DNA from: a bacterium
GTDB lineage: Bacteria > Bacteroidota > Bacteroidia > Chitinophagales > Saprospiraceae
NCBI GenBank assembly: GCA_024742755.1
Contig: JANSXW010000040.1
Location: forward strand, 1 to 47,153
DNA length: 47,153 nucleotides
Direction: 5' to 3'
Position numbers and translations under genes: made by a program. The first letter of the stretch is position 1. Every line of letters begins with the position of its first letter. A model generated the notes under the pieces. The model was given only the letters and a program-made list of their open reading frames with translations. It did not search any database and was not told the DNA's origin. Below are positions 31,715 to 40,383 of this stretch, one piece after another.

Positions 31715-31999
31715 ATGGTTACCGTACAATTTACTCAAACTGCAGAAGATGACTATCTCGCCTTAATTGACTATTTATCCCGGCGATCCATAGACGACGC
31801 GATTGCCCTGGATCAAAAAATGGACACCCTTGTCGAAAACCTAAAAAAGTATAAGCACTTCTGTCCTCCTTCCAGACAATTTCCAAAGTTTAGGAAATGC
31901 GTTATTACACCCAGTATTTCATTGATATATGAAATTGGTAAAGCATCAATTACGATTATCTCAGTTTTCGATAATCGATCAAATACTCCGTTTACCTAA
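31715..31999 (+). CDS. ParE/RelE-superfamily toxin
   Basis: 94 residues. The ParE-like pattern is MVTVQFTQTAEDDYLALIDYL at the N-terminus, a central helix pair, then PPSRQFPKFRKCVITPSISLIYEI and IISVFDNRSNT, the usual beta-sheet end. ParE members poison gyrase and RelE members cut mRNA on ribosomes; sequence alone does not decide. Follows its antitoxin by 12 bases. Its TAA interlocks with the TAG of the DUF58 gene (CTAA, 31996-31999). Confidence 0.78.
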   Translation: MVTVQFTQTAEDDYLALIDYLSRRSIDDAIALDQKMDTLVENLKKYKHFCPPSRQFPKFRKCVITPSISLIYEIGKASITIISVFDNRSNTPFT

Positions 32000-33318
32000 A
32001 TCAACCCCCGGGACTTCAGCTCCAAATATTTATTCACGGTATTGACAGACAGGTCCTCCGGGCGGGTCAGCACCGCCTGAATGCCGTACTGCCGCAATTG
32101 CTGCACTATCTGCGCTTTCTCGTTCAGGTATTTTCGGGCGACGGTCTGCAGGTAGATGTCCTCAATGTGGGTGGCTTCCTCCTCGATGAAGGTGCGGATT
32201 TCGGTATTCTCAAAGAAAATCACGACAAGCAGGTGGGTCCGATTGATGCGGCGCAGGAACGGCAGCGCCCGCTCCAATGCAAACCGGCTCTCAAAATTGG
32301 TGTACAGCAGTATCATACTCCGCCCGGCAATCAGCTTGCGGGCAGCGTAGTACAGCAATTCGTAGTTGGCCTCCACCTGCCGCTCCTGCTCGGCGTACAA
32401 GGCATTGAGGATTTTGTTGAGCTGCGTGGCTTTGCTGTCGGCCTTGACGGTGGCGCCAATCTTATCTGAGAAGGTGATCAGTCCGGCCCGGTCGTACTTT
32501 TTGAGTGCGATATTGGAAATGGCCAGGCTCGCGTTCACGGCGTAATCCATCAGGCTCAGCCCTTCGAAGGGCATCTTCATGACCCGGCTTTTGTCGATGA
32601 TGGAGTAGATTTGCTGGGAGCGCTCGTCTTCGTACTGATTGACCATCAAAGTGCCACGCCGGCTGCTGGCTTTCCAGTTGATGCTGCGGTAGTCATCGCC
32701 ACGGACGTAGTTCTTGATCTGCTCGAATTCATAGCTGTGCCCGATGCGGCGTATTTTCTTGATGCCAGGGTGCTGGGCGATGCGGTCGAGCGCGCGCAGC
32801 TCCAGTTGTTTCATTTGCAGTACGGAGGGGTAAACCGGTACGGCCGCTTCCGCAGGGACCACCCAGCGGCGCTCCAATAGCCCGATTGGAGAAGACAAAA
32901 ACAGGTTGAGGTCCCCAAACGTATACTGCCCACGCTCCACAGGACGGAGGTCGTAGTGCAGCGTTTCAGATGCACCCGAGCCAAGACTAATCCGGTACTC
33001 AAAATCCCGCCGCTGAAACTGCACGGGCAGCTCATCAATCAGTCGGATGGAAAGTGGAAGACTGGAGGCATTCTCCATCCGGACTTTAATAGGGTTATCG
33101 TCTCCAAGCCCCATGATCTTGGGCGTTTGGCGGGACGCACGGACTTCCGTGTTCTTACCAAAAAGCAACAGCCCGTCCAAGATGGCTGTAGCCAGGAGCA
33201 GGACGAATATCGCCTGCGCCCCAGGCAGCAGCAAGGGCACCCAGAAACAAATGACGAACAGCACCACCAAGCCTCCAAATGCCCCAAAAAACCGGTTGGT
33301 CAGGTAGACAGCTTTCAT
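31996..33318 (-). CDS. DUF58-domain protein with two N-terminal membrane helices
   Basis: 440 residues. Two hydrophobic segments near 12-50 are followed by a beta-rich region. The DUF58 signature IKNYVRGDDYRSINWKASSR is near 210, and a von Willebrand A-like fold follows with IIDKSRVMK in place of a full MIDAS. Such proteins pair with MoxR ATPases in assembling or activating envelope or enzyme complexes. It is last in the operon; its ATG overlaps the moxR stop by one base (TAATG type). Confidence 0.88.
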   Translation of the reverse strand: MKAVYLTNRFFGAFGGLVVLFVICFWVPLLLPGAQAIFVLLLATAILDGLLLFGKNTEVRASRQTPKIMGLGDDNPIKVRMENASSLPLSIRLIDELPVQFQRRDFEYRISLGSGASETLHYDLRPVERGQYTFGDLNLFLSSPIGLLERRWVVPAEAAVPVYPSVLQMKQLELRALDRIAQHPGIKKIRRIGHSYEFEQIKNYVRGDDYRSINWKASSRRGTLMVNQYEDERSQQIYSIIDKSRVMKMPFEGLSLMDYAVNASLAISNIALKKYDRAGLITFSDKIGATVKADSKATQLNKILNALYAEQERQVEANYELLYYAARKLIAGRSMILLYTNFESRFALERALPFLRRINRTHLLVVIFFENTEIRTFIEEEATHIEDIYLQTVARKYLNEKAQIVQQLRQYGIQAVLTRPEDLSVNTVNKYLELKSRGLI

Positions 33319-34406
33319 TAGCGGGGGACTTCAATCTTCTGAATAATGGACTGCACAACTTCGCGGGTCGTATAGCCTTCCATTTCCCGCTCCGGCGTCA
33401 GCATGACACGGTGGTTGAGCACCGGATAGGCCACGTATTGTATGTCGTCCGGGGTCACAAAATCCCGCCCGCGCATAGCAGCTATAGCCTTTGCCATTTT
33501 CATAATAGCCAGCGAAGCCCGGGGCGAGGCGCCCAGGAAGAGATCGCCGTTGTTGCGGGTGTCGTGCACAATGGCGGCAATGTAGTCCAGCAGCTCGTCT
33601 TTAATGTGCACCTGTTGCACCAGGGCCTGGCATTCCTGAATTTCCTGCGCATCGAAAACCGGCCTGACCGTGCTGCGCTGTGCCATGCCGAAGTCTGACC
33701 GGAAACGGCGCAGGATGAGCTTCTCCTCGTCGAGGCTGGGGTACTGCAGGTTAATCTTGATGAGGAAACGGTCGAGCTGCGCCTCCGGCAGTTTGTAAGT
33801 GCCCTCCTGCTCAATGGGGTTTTGAGTGGCAATGACGAAGAAGGGCAGCTTCATGGGGTAGGTCTCTCCGTCTACCGTCACCTGATATTCTTCCATCACC
33901 TCAAACAAGGCAGCCTGTGTCTTGGCCGGCGCCCGGTTGATCTCATCGATGAGGACGACATTGGAAAAGACCGGCCCGGCGTTGAAGCTAAAGGAAGACT
34001 GCTGCATATTGAAAACGGTAGTGCCCACCACATCGCTCGGCATCAAATCTGGCGTAAACTGTATGCGGGAAAAGCCCACTTCCATCGCCTGTGCCATCAA
34101 TTTGGCGGTGAGGGTTTTGGCAATGCCCGGCACGCCTTCCAGCAGTACGTGCCCACCGGAAAAAAGGGCTGCCATGAGCAACTCCAGCATTTCGTCCTGC
34201 CCGATAATCAGCTTGTGCAGTTCTTCCCTGACCCGGCTTACCGCAATATTGATCTGTTGCATCGCCGGATTGGGCGGCTGCCACTCGGTATCTGCTTTAG
34301 GAGAAAGGGGCGGTATGCCCTGCGATTCCTCGTTGGGCTGTGGCGCTTCGCGTTCAGTGCCTTCATCCTGAGTATTCAAGGGGTCATCGTGCTCGTCCAG
34401 GTGCAT
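33318..34406 (-). CDS. MoxR-family AAA+ ATPase
   Basis: 362 residues. An acidic, Pro/Glu-rich, probably disordered N-terminus (1-50) precedes the AAA+ core. Walker A is GVPGIAKT (91-98), Walker B LIDEINR (152-158), sensor 1 FVIATQNP, with arginine-rich ASPRASLAI further on, as in MoxR/RavA ATPases. It acts as a chaperone-like motor for its vWA/DUF58 partner, encoded next. It is adjacent to the DUF4350 gene (stop and start abut). Confidence 0.93.
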   Translation of the reverse strand: MHLDEHDDPLNTQDEGTEREAPQPNEESQGIPPLSPKADTEWQPPNPAMQQINIAVSRVREELHKLIIGQDEMLELLMAALFSGGHVLLEGVPGIAKTLTAKLMAQAMEVGFSRIQFTPDLMPSDVVGTTVFNMQQSSFSFNAGPVFSNVVLIDEINRAPAKTQAALFEVMEEYQVTVDGETYPMKLPFFVIATQNPIEQEGTYKLPEAQLDRFLIKINLQYPSLDEEKLILRRFRSDFGMAQRSTVRPVFDAQEIQECQALVQQVHIKDELLDYIAAIVHDTRNNGDLFLGASPRASLAIMKMAKAIAAMRGRDFVTPDDIQYVAYPVLNHRVMLTPEREMEGYTTREVVQSIIQKIEVPR

Positions 34407-35684
34407 CTATTTACTGTTTTGGTAGAAATATTCGATTAATTGGTGAAAGTCCGACAACGTCTTGCCCGACATAAAAGTAGAGGTTTGAATGTTGCGGTCA
34501 AAGGTCATCAGGCGTTTCAGGTGGGCTTCTTCCACACCGGAGCGCTGAGCCAGTGCCGGCGCGGTCTCCTCACTCAGTTCCTTAATATCATACCGGCGCC
34601 GGATGTGCTGCTTCAGCATGCTGATTTGCTGCAGGGCCAGCTGCCGGTGGTTGTTTTGCAAAAAGTACAGCCGCCCGATCATGTTTAGAAACTCCAGAGA
34701 GGTGTTCCGGTTAGGCTCCAGCACGGGAATGACGCGCTGCTGCCGCTTGGCCCGGAAAACCAGGTAGAGCAGGCCCATGCCCAGCAACAGGTACCATGCC
34801 CATGCCAGCGCAGGCTCGCTCAGAATAAAGCTCAGCGGGCTATCGGCATCCAGGCGCCGCTCGCCAAAGGGCGGTTGAAAGCCATCTGATTTTTCGGGCA
34901 CCTGACTGTACCGGTCCCAGTATACCGTCCCGGCGGCATCAAGGTGGGTCAGCACCCGGCCCAGGTATTCCACGCCATAGTCCTCAATCAGATGGTAATT
35001 GGCGAAAGCCAGCGGGGTGGTGTGGAGGTAGACGTACCCGTTGCCATATGCCTGACGGGTGAAGTTGTACAACGTGTCATTGATGGTGCCCAGGGGCAGG
35101 AAGGCTTCCTCCTGTGCGCAGAACAACGTGGGCGGCAGCCCGGTCCAGTAGTAATTAGCCGGATAGCCCCGGTCAATGAAAGTAAACTGCATATTCGTGT
35201 CTGCCGCCAGATCGGGGTGCACGAAGTTTAAGCCCACGGTAGAATCCACCAACAGCTGGTATTCATCCCAATCGGTCCCCGGACAGTACGCCCGGGTGGC
35301 GAACAAAGAAGCCCCAAGGTAGTCCGGCAGCGATTTCGTGGCAATGAAAGCCGTATTCCCGGCGGCAATGAAGTCCATCAAGGCCTGCTGATCCGAGGAG
35401 TCCTGGTACATCGCCTGCCCAAAAAACAGGTATACCGCATCGGAAGGCAGGGTGTCGAGTTGCCCTTTGAGGCTATCCTGCAGGACGAGGAGCGTATCCG
35501 TTTGGAAGTGCCCTTCCAGCAACGCCTTTAGGATGGAAGTGCCATAGGGCGCCCGGCTCTGCCCCTCGTAGGTCTCCCGCCAGTCCACAGGCTCCTTCCG
35601 GTCACTGCGGAAGAGCAGGGTCAGCAGCAAGCCGATGATGACCAGGGCTACTGCGATGATTATGGTCCGCCGCCTATTGAGCAT
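34407..35684 (-). CDS. DUF4350-domain membrane protein
   Basis: 425 residues. An N-terminal membrane helix (about 7-25) is followed by a periplasmic domain of the GATase-like/DUF4350 type (APYGTSILKALLEGH..., YLFFGQAMY) up to about 270. A second helix (about 290-312) and a cytoplasmic tail follow. Its place between DUF4129 and moxR is the standard arrangement of this operon type. It overlaps the DUF4129 gene by 11 bases, so the two are translationally coupled. Its molecular role is not known. Confidence 0.82.
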   Translation of the reverse strand: MLNRRRTIIIAVALVIIGLLLTLLFRSDRKEPVDWRETYEGQSRAPYGTSILKALLEGHFQTDTLLVLQDSLKGQLDTLPSDAVYLFFGQAMYQDSSDQQALMDFIAAGNTAFIATKSLPDYLGASLFATRAYCPGTDWDEYQLLVDSTVGLNFVHPDLAADTNMQFTFIDRGYPANYYWTGLPPTLFCAQEEAFLPLGTINDTLYNFTRQAYGNGYVYLHTTPLAFANYHLIEDYGVEYLGRVLTHLDAAGTVYWDRYSQVPEKSDGFQPPFGERRLDADSPLSFILSEPALAWAWYLLLGMGLLYLVFRAKRQQRVIPVLEPNRNTSLEFLNMIGRLYFLQNNHRQLALQQISMLKQHIRRRYDIKELSEETAPALAQRSGVEEAHLKRLMTFDRNIQTSTFMSGKTLSDFHQLIEYFYQNSK

Positions 35685-36450
35685 AGTCTGGTTTTAAATT
35701 TTGAATCCGTTGCGCAAACGCCTGAAACTGTGGCGCAATTTGCTCAAAAGCAGCCTCGTTGGGCGCCTGATCGCCATACCAGACCCGCTCGAACAGCAGC
35801 GTGACGCTACGGAAATCCTGCTGAAGCGGGGTGCCGCCCAACTCCTGCACGTACTGATTGTTGGTTTTGTCTTTTTGCCAGCGGACTAGCTTTTTGTGCG
35901 TCAGCGCCTGCAGCAGTACCAGGTAATAGAGCCGTACGGCCAGAGAAAACTGCTTGCTGTTGATGGCTTGCTGCAGGTAATCTTCCAGTTGGGCCTCGGG
36001 CAGGTCTTCTTCGATGGCTTCCAGGTCAATATTGGAACTCAGCCCCCGCTCGATGCGGGTATTCTTTGGCGGCCGCTTGAGCCCCAGCAGATAACGGAGA
36101 AGCACTGCTATGAAAACTGCTATGATGATCCAGAAAAAGATGCGCAGGAGCAAAGCCGCTGTGTCGCCATTTACCCAGGGCTCAGGCGCAGGGCTCAATT
36201 CCGGCTGCGGGCCTTCCCGCTCCCCGCCGCCTTTTTGGGATTGACTCTGCTCGTCAGGCTCCCGTTGATGGCGGCTTTCCGGGGTGGGATAGCTGAGGCC
36301 CTCCCGGGCAGATTCCCAGCGCTCCCGGTCGATTTCAGCCGGGACGACCTCCCGCTCCAGGTAGGTCTGGGCGCTAAGGCAGGGGCTGAAAAGTACCATT
36401 GCCAGGAGTACGGCCATATTTATGGGTATGCTATGCTGTTGCTGCCTCAT
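35674..36450 (-). CDS. DUF4129-domain membrane protein
   Basis: 258 residues. Signal-peptide-like N-terminus (ends near LSAQ), then a polar Glu/Gln-rich extracytoplasmic segment. One membrane helix lies near 102-125. A C-terminal cytoplasmic DUF4129 domain follows (VRLYYLVLLQALTHKKLVRW and LLFERVWYGD are typical). Overlaps spoIIM-like by 4 bases (ATGA) and DUF4350 by 11. Part of the MoxR complex operon; biochemical function unknown. Confidence 0.82.
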   Translation of the reverse strand: MRQQQHSIPINMAVLLAMVLFSPCLSAQTYLEREVVPAEIDRERWESAREGLSYPTPESRHQREPDEQSQSQKGGGEREGPQPELSPAPEPWVNGDTAALLLRIFFWIIIAVFIAVLLRYLLGLKRPPKNTRIERGLSSNIDLEAIEEDLPEAQLEDYLQQAINSKQFSLAVRLYYLVLLQALTHKKLVRWQKDKTNNQYVQELGGTPLQQDFRSVTLLFERVWYGDQAPNEAAFEQIAPQFQAFAQRIQNLKPDYAQ

Positions 36451-38297
36451 CTCCGCTCTTTTTCCAGTCCTCTAATCCGGGTTTGCAGCCCGATTTCCTG
36501 TATGCGCTGCCGCAGGCCGGGCGCTTCCTGTATTTCTAAAAGCGTGTAGTACAGCAGCCCGCCGCCTAAGAACAGCATGGCCGAGACCAGGTACAACAGA
36601 CACACGCTCAGAAAGGCGAGCAGTACCACGCTCAGTTGGTCCATCCCCGCCTGATCGAGCGATACCACCCAGGTCACCAGGTCCAGAAAAAACCACGCCA
36701 GCACCGTATTGACCAGGGAGTAAAATAACAGCCCAACCAGCAAAAGCGTAAAGGAAAGGCTGAACACCCGGCTGAAGTTGGGGCTCCACAACGATAAGCT
36801 TTTGCTGAAGGCCGACAGGGAATTGCGCCCTTCCCGGTAGCTGCAGTAGCCCCAAACGGCCGGAACAACCGCGAAGAGGACCACCAGGAAAACCGTGTAC
36901 CAGTCATTGGTGTACAACAGGGCCGTCAGCGCACCCATAGGCGGCATCAGGTTTATAAACGCAATGCCGGGCGCCCTTTTGTAATCAGGCCGTTCTTCCT
37001 GCCCCAGCTTTCTGAAGACCAACAGCCCGATAAAGGAGAAGCTTAAGACATGGGCAAAGGGGATCAGCGGAGCGGCGGAATTGTTAAAAAACTGGCCCAT
37101 ATTCTCCAGCCCCAGGTATATGCCCGGCGGAAAACTGAAGCGGTCCTCAGGCAGGGCATTGCCCGGCAGAAATGCAAATGCGATAAATAAAAGGGCACTG
37201 GCCACGCTGCCCATCAAAAAGGTGCCAAAGTGGCGTTTGTAGACGACAGCTAAATCGGTGAACAGCTCTCCGGCGGACCGGATTTTCGTGAAGGACAAGT
37301 CCAGTTTTGCATCCGGTGTAAGGCGCGTATCGCGTACCGGGTGGTTAAAGCCAATCCGGGCTTTGATGCGGGGGTACCAAACAAAGTACAGCAGCACAAA
37401 AGCGAGGCATAAAATGATAAACAGCCCCCGAATGGCATCCGGCGTTTCGGTATGCCGGGTCAGGTAGCCTTCAATAAAGCCCGCCATGATGATGATGGGC
37501 GCTATGCCGACCATGATTTTTATGCCCCGCCGGGCCGATTTCTGAAAAGCCTGCATGCGGTTGTAGGTGCCGGGGAAGACCAGCCCCTTGCCCATTGTGA
37601 TGCCCGCCGCGCCGGCAATGATGATGGCTGAAATCTCCAGCGTCCCGTGAATCCAAACGGTCAGGAAGGATTCCCAGAACAGGTCCCGCTCAATGAAAAA
37701 GTACTGAAAAGCCCCCAGCATAATCCCATTGCGGACCAGCACAGCAATGGAGCCAATGGTGAAAAAAGCACCGGTCACAAAAGTCAGGAAGGACACCCAA
37801 AGGTTGTTGAGGGTAATGCCCAGCGACATCTCAAAGGCCCCCTTTTCCTTGTAGACGGCCATAGGGTCGCCCGCCTCAATATTTTCCAGGGTCATGTCCA
37901 CGTAGGCATCCCCGAGGATGACCCGGAGGAATTCCCCGTCGCTCGCGCTGGACACCATGCCAATGAGCATAGCCAGGGCAAAAATGAGAAAGGAAAACCG
38001 AAATTCCCTGCGGGCTTCGTACACCAACTGCGGCAGCTCGTCCGTCCAGAAGGTAAGCAGGCGGTGAGAGGAAGACCGGCGGTTGCGATAGAGCGCCGTG
38101 AAGACACGTTGCGCCAGGCCATTGAGGTACACCCGCACCGAACGGTTGGGATAAAACGTACGGGCGTAGGAAAGGTCATCCGTCACCTGCACAAAGAGGT
38201 CGTCCAGTGCTTCCGGGTCGCGCCCTTCCTGGTCGAGGGCCTCGTCAAAAGCCCGCCATTTGTCCTTATTTTGCTGAATGAATTTTGTCTCGCGCAT
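36447..38297 (-). CDS. SpoIIM-like (stage II sporulation protein M) membrane protein, long form
   Basis: 616 residues, longer than the roughly 330 usual for the family. A cytoplasmic helical N-terminus (1-100) precedes the SpoIIM core of about six helices (to about 330) with WIHGTLEISAIIIAGAAG. It then carries a second membrane domain of four or more helices. The organism is not a sporulator; such homologues occur in MoxR operons and their role is unknown. It is first in the operon, divergent from the RDD gene, with translational overlap into DUF4129. Confidence 0.85.
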   Translation of the reverse strand: MRETKFIQQNKDKWRAFDEALDQEGRDPEALDDLFVQVTDDLSYARTFYPNRSVRVYLNGLAQRVFTALYRNRRSSSHRLLTFWTDELPQLVYEARREFRFSFLIFALAMLIGMVSSASDGEFLRVILGDAYVDMTLENIEAGDPMAVYKEKGAFEMSLGITLNNLWVSFLTFVTGAFFTIGSIAVLVRNGIMLGAFQYFFIERDLFWESFLTVWIHGTLEISAIIIAGAAGITMGKGLVFPGTYNRMQAFQKSARRGIKIMVGIAPIIIMAGFIEGYLTRHTETPDAIRGLFIILCLAFVLLYFVWYPRIKARIGFNHPVRDTRLTPDAKLDLSFTKIRSAGELFTDLAVVYKRHFGTFLMGSVASALLFIAFAFLPGNALPEDRFSFPPGIYLGLENMGQFFNNSAAPLIPFAHVLSFSFIGLLVFRKLGQEERPDYKRAPGIAFINLMPPMGALTALLYTNDWYTVFLVVLFAVVPAVWGYCSYREGRNSLSAFSKSLSLWSPNFSRVFSLSFTLLLVGLLFYSLVNTVLAWFFLDLVTWVVSLDQAGMDQLSVVLLAFLSVCLLYLVSAMLFLGGGLLYYTLLEIQEAPGLRQRIQEIGLQTRIRGLEKERR

Positions 38298-38399
38298 TTG
38301 GTGAGGTTATAACTCCTTTACAGGAAGCTCTATTTTAGGAAAAATGTTGCAAACCGGGAATTATTTGCGTTAGTTTAGAAGGTAAACTGTTCAAATACT

Positions 38400-39146
38400 G
38401 TGAAGACCATCGAAATACGGACCGCCCAAAACGTGGTCATTGAGTACGAACTGGCCCTGCTGCGGGAGCGCGCCATGGCGTTTATCATCGATTTTTTCAT
38501 CATCATGATGATCTTCTTCGTCGTGGTGGTGCTCATCTTTGGGCGCCTTCTGGGCAATGCCATCGCCGGGACTATGCTTGCCGGAGTGCTCTACGGGCTC
38601 TTCCCGCTTATCCTGTTTATGGGTTACCATTTGTTTTCGGAGATTATGACCAACGGGCAGACCTGGGGCAAGCGGGCGATGGGCATCCGGGTCGTTCGGA
38701 TAGACGGGCAGGAACCGGGACTGAGCGATTATCTGCTGCGGGCGGTGTTTCACATTGTCGATTCGGTATTTTCTTCGGGTATCCTGGCTGCCGTTTTCAT
38801 CAGCTCTTCCAGCAACAATCAACGCCTGGGCGATATGACTGCCAATACCACGGTCATCCGCCTGCGCCATCAGCTGCAGTTCGGGCTGTCGGATATTTTG
38901 GGCATCAACTCCCTGGACAATTATGAGCTGACTTACCCACAGGTGCAGCAATTGGCGGAAGAGGACATGCTGCTGATCAAAAATATGCTCACCCGCTACC
39001 GCAGCCACCGCAACGTTGCTCATGAACAGGCGCTGCGGGAACTCACCGACCGCCTGAAGGGATTGCTGGATATTGAGGATTTGCCGCGCGACCGCATCGG
39101 CTTTCTCAAAACACTGATCCGGGACTATATCGTCATCACCCGGTAG
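38400..39146 (+). CDS. RDD-family membrane protein
   Basis: 248 residues from a GTG at 38400. RDD domain (about 20-160): the family ELALLRERAMAFIIDFFI helix, a central helix pair, and TWGKRAMGIRVVR with RLGDMTANTTVI. The C-terminal about 85 residues are soluble and helical. Divergent from the spoIIM-moxR operon by 102 bases, an arrangement common for this set, so it likely belongs to the same system. No TAnnTTTG box is obvious before it. RDD proteins may be small transporters; here unknown. Confidence 0.82.
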   Translation: MKTIEIRTAQNVVIEYELALLRERAMAFIIDFFIIMMIFFVVVVLIFGRLLGNAIAGTMLAGVLYGLFPLILFMGYHLFSEIMTNGQTWGKRAMGIRVVRIDGQEPGLSDYLLRAVFHIVDSVFSSGILAAVFISSSSNNQRLGDMTANTTVIRLRHQLQFGLSDILGINSLDNYELTYPQVQQLAEEDMLLIKNMLTRYRSHRNVAHEQALRELTDRLKGLLDIEDLPRDRIGFLKTLIRDYIVITR

Positions 39147-39171
39147 GATTCTTAATGCTTCCTTAACAGCA

Positions 39172-39190
39172 GCCGCACAACATCTGCGGC
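39172..39190 (+). terminator. Small hairpin after the RDD gene
   Basis: GCCGCA and TGCGGC (6 bp, 7-base loop) 25 bases after the stop. Followed by CCCTTAC rather than a T-run, so only a weak candidate. Confidence 0.25.
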
Positions 39191-39313
39191 CCCTTACGCA
39201 TTTATATATTGCAGGGTTTGCCCATCGCAGACCCAGATAGCCTTACTAATTTGTGCTTGCCGAACCGTAGTAGTTGATCCCCCTGCTCTAAGCACAGAAC
39301 TAAAAGCGAAACG

Positions 39314-39610
39314 ATGAAAAAGACATTCATGATAGAATTCGAGTTGCCGCAAACTTTTGATGAGGAATTCATGGCGCTCATCCCCAAGCAGCGCTACATC
39401 ATCAATACCATGCTGGCAGACGGAAGGGTTAAAGCGTATTCTCTGTCTATGGACCGGTCCAAACTGTGGGCCATCATGACTGGAACTTCTGAGTTTGAAG
39501 TAATGGAAAATATCGCCCAGTTACCACTGAGTGAGTACATGAGCCCGAATATTTCCGAGCTGATGTTCCACAATACCTCAGACGCGGTCATGCAGTTTTC
39601 TTTGAACTGA
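39314..39610 (+). CDS. Small ferredoxin-like (muconolactone isomerase-like) protein
   Basis: 98 residues. The pattern of an N-terminal strand (MKKTFMIEFELPQTF), a helix, then VKAYSLSMDRSKLWAIMTGTS and an acidic helix resembles the dimeric alpha-beta barrel of muconolactone isomerase/YciI-like proteins. No enzymatic residue can be named, and there is no catabolic gene nearby. A short TAATTTG-like box lies upstream, and a strong terminator follows, so it is a monocistronic unit. Confidence 0.6.
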   Translation: MKKTFMIEFELPQTFDEEFMALIPKQRYIINTMLADGRVKAYSLSMDRSKLWAIMTGTSEFEVMENIAQLPLSEYMSPNISELMFHNTSDAVMQFSLN

Positions 39611-39628
39611 TTTGAATTACGTTGAAAG

Positions 39629-39671
39629 AAAAAAGCCGCTTTGAGCCAACTAAGGCTCAGGCGGCTTTTTT
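39629..39671 (+). terminator. Rho-independent terminator
   Basis: AAAAAAGCCGC...TGAGCC pairs with GGCTCA...GCGGCTTTTTT (about 17 bp with a bulge) around a short loop, followed by a T-run. It closes the small barrel-protein gene, and its mirror A-run allows use from the other strand. Confidence 0.88.
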
Positions 39672-39864
39672 CGTTAGGACAGGGTTGTTCCGGAGCGGTT
39701 TACTGCTGCACTACATCAGCGCGCAGGGTCTCCAGGAGCGCCCCTACCTCTCCAATCAAATCTTCAAGTAAATTTTTTGACAATTTTCTGATTTTTGTGT
39801 TGGACCCATGAAAACCATAAAAAATTCCATCCCCGCTAAACTTAATACCCTGTACTGCGTTCTC

Positions 39865-39878
39865 GTTGCAAATGCAAC
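39865..39878. promoter_or_regulatory. Candidate MarR operator 1 (marR leader)
   Basis: GTTGCA-AA-TGCAAC, an inverted repeat with perfect 6-bp arms, seven bases before the marR start at 39886. A close copy lies before the adaptor gene. Suggests autorepression. Confidence 0.5.
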
Positions 39879-39885
39879 CAATTGA

Positions 39886-40335
39886 ATGAGCCAAGCTGTT
39901 GAATTCCCTGTTAATTCCCTTGTTTTTCTGACCAACCGCGTTGGGCGGCTGCTGGCCAATGAGATCCGTAAGCGGACCGCATTGGACGAGTTGGGGTTAT
40001 CAGCACAGCACATGGGCATTTTGGTTGACCTTTGGGTGAAGGAAGGCGTGCGGCAGCAGGACCTGGCCGTTTCCAACATCAAGGACAAAGGTACCATCGC
40101 CCGTGCCCTGCAAAGCCTGGAAGCAGCGAATATCGTAGTCCGCATACCTGATCAGGAAGACAAGCGCAACAAGCTCATCTACCTGACGCACCGGGGGCGG
40201 TCCCTCCGTGAAGCGCTCCTGCCCGAGGCACAACAGACGGTAAGGGAAGCCACCGCAGGCATTCCGGAAGAAGACCTGGCCGTCTGCAAGCGGGTGCTGT
40301 CCCGGATTTATGAAAAATTCACCCAAAACCAATAA
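39886..40335 (+). CDS. MarR-family transcriptional regulator
   Basis: 149 residues with the MarR winged-helix layout: an N-terminal dimer helix (VNSLVFLTNRVGRLLANEI) and the winged helix with QQDLAVSNIKDKGTIARALQSLE as helix-turn-helix. The wing is VRIPDQEDKRNKLIYLTHRG with the characteristic D-x-R-x-K-x-I-x-L. It precedes an RND pump operon in the same direction by 48 bases. Operator-like sites sit in front of it and in front of the adaptor, so it likely represses the pump until a ligand releases it. Confidence 0.9.
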   Translation: MSQAVEFPVNSLVFLTNRVGRLLANEIRKRTALDELGLSAQHMGILVDLWVKEGVRQQDLAVSNIKDKGTIARALQSLEAANIVVRIPDQEDKRNKLIYLTHRGRSLREALLPEAQQTVREATAGIPEEDLAVCKRVLSRIYEKFTQNQ

Positions 40336-40337
40336 AG

Positions 40338-40351
40338 GTTGCAAGATCAAC
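40338..40351. promoter_or_regulatory. Candidate MarR operator 2 (before the RND adaptor)
   Basis: GTTGCAA-GAT-CAAC is identical to operator 1 in 11 of 14 positions and keeps the outer GTTG...CAAC dyad. It begins three bases after the marR stop and lies 32 bases before the adaptor start. Confidence 0.45.
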
Positions 40352-40383
40352 TAACTATTAACAGCCATCAATAAAGCTGCTTT

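Noticed and set aside
29178..31999. Integrated mobile element with attachment sites
   Set aside because: AT-rich composition suggests transfer, but I saw no integrase, transposase, or flanking direct repeat at the hemB end or the DUF58 end.
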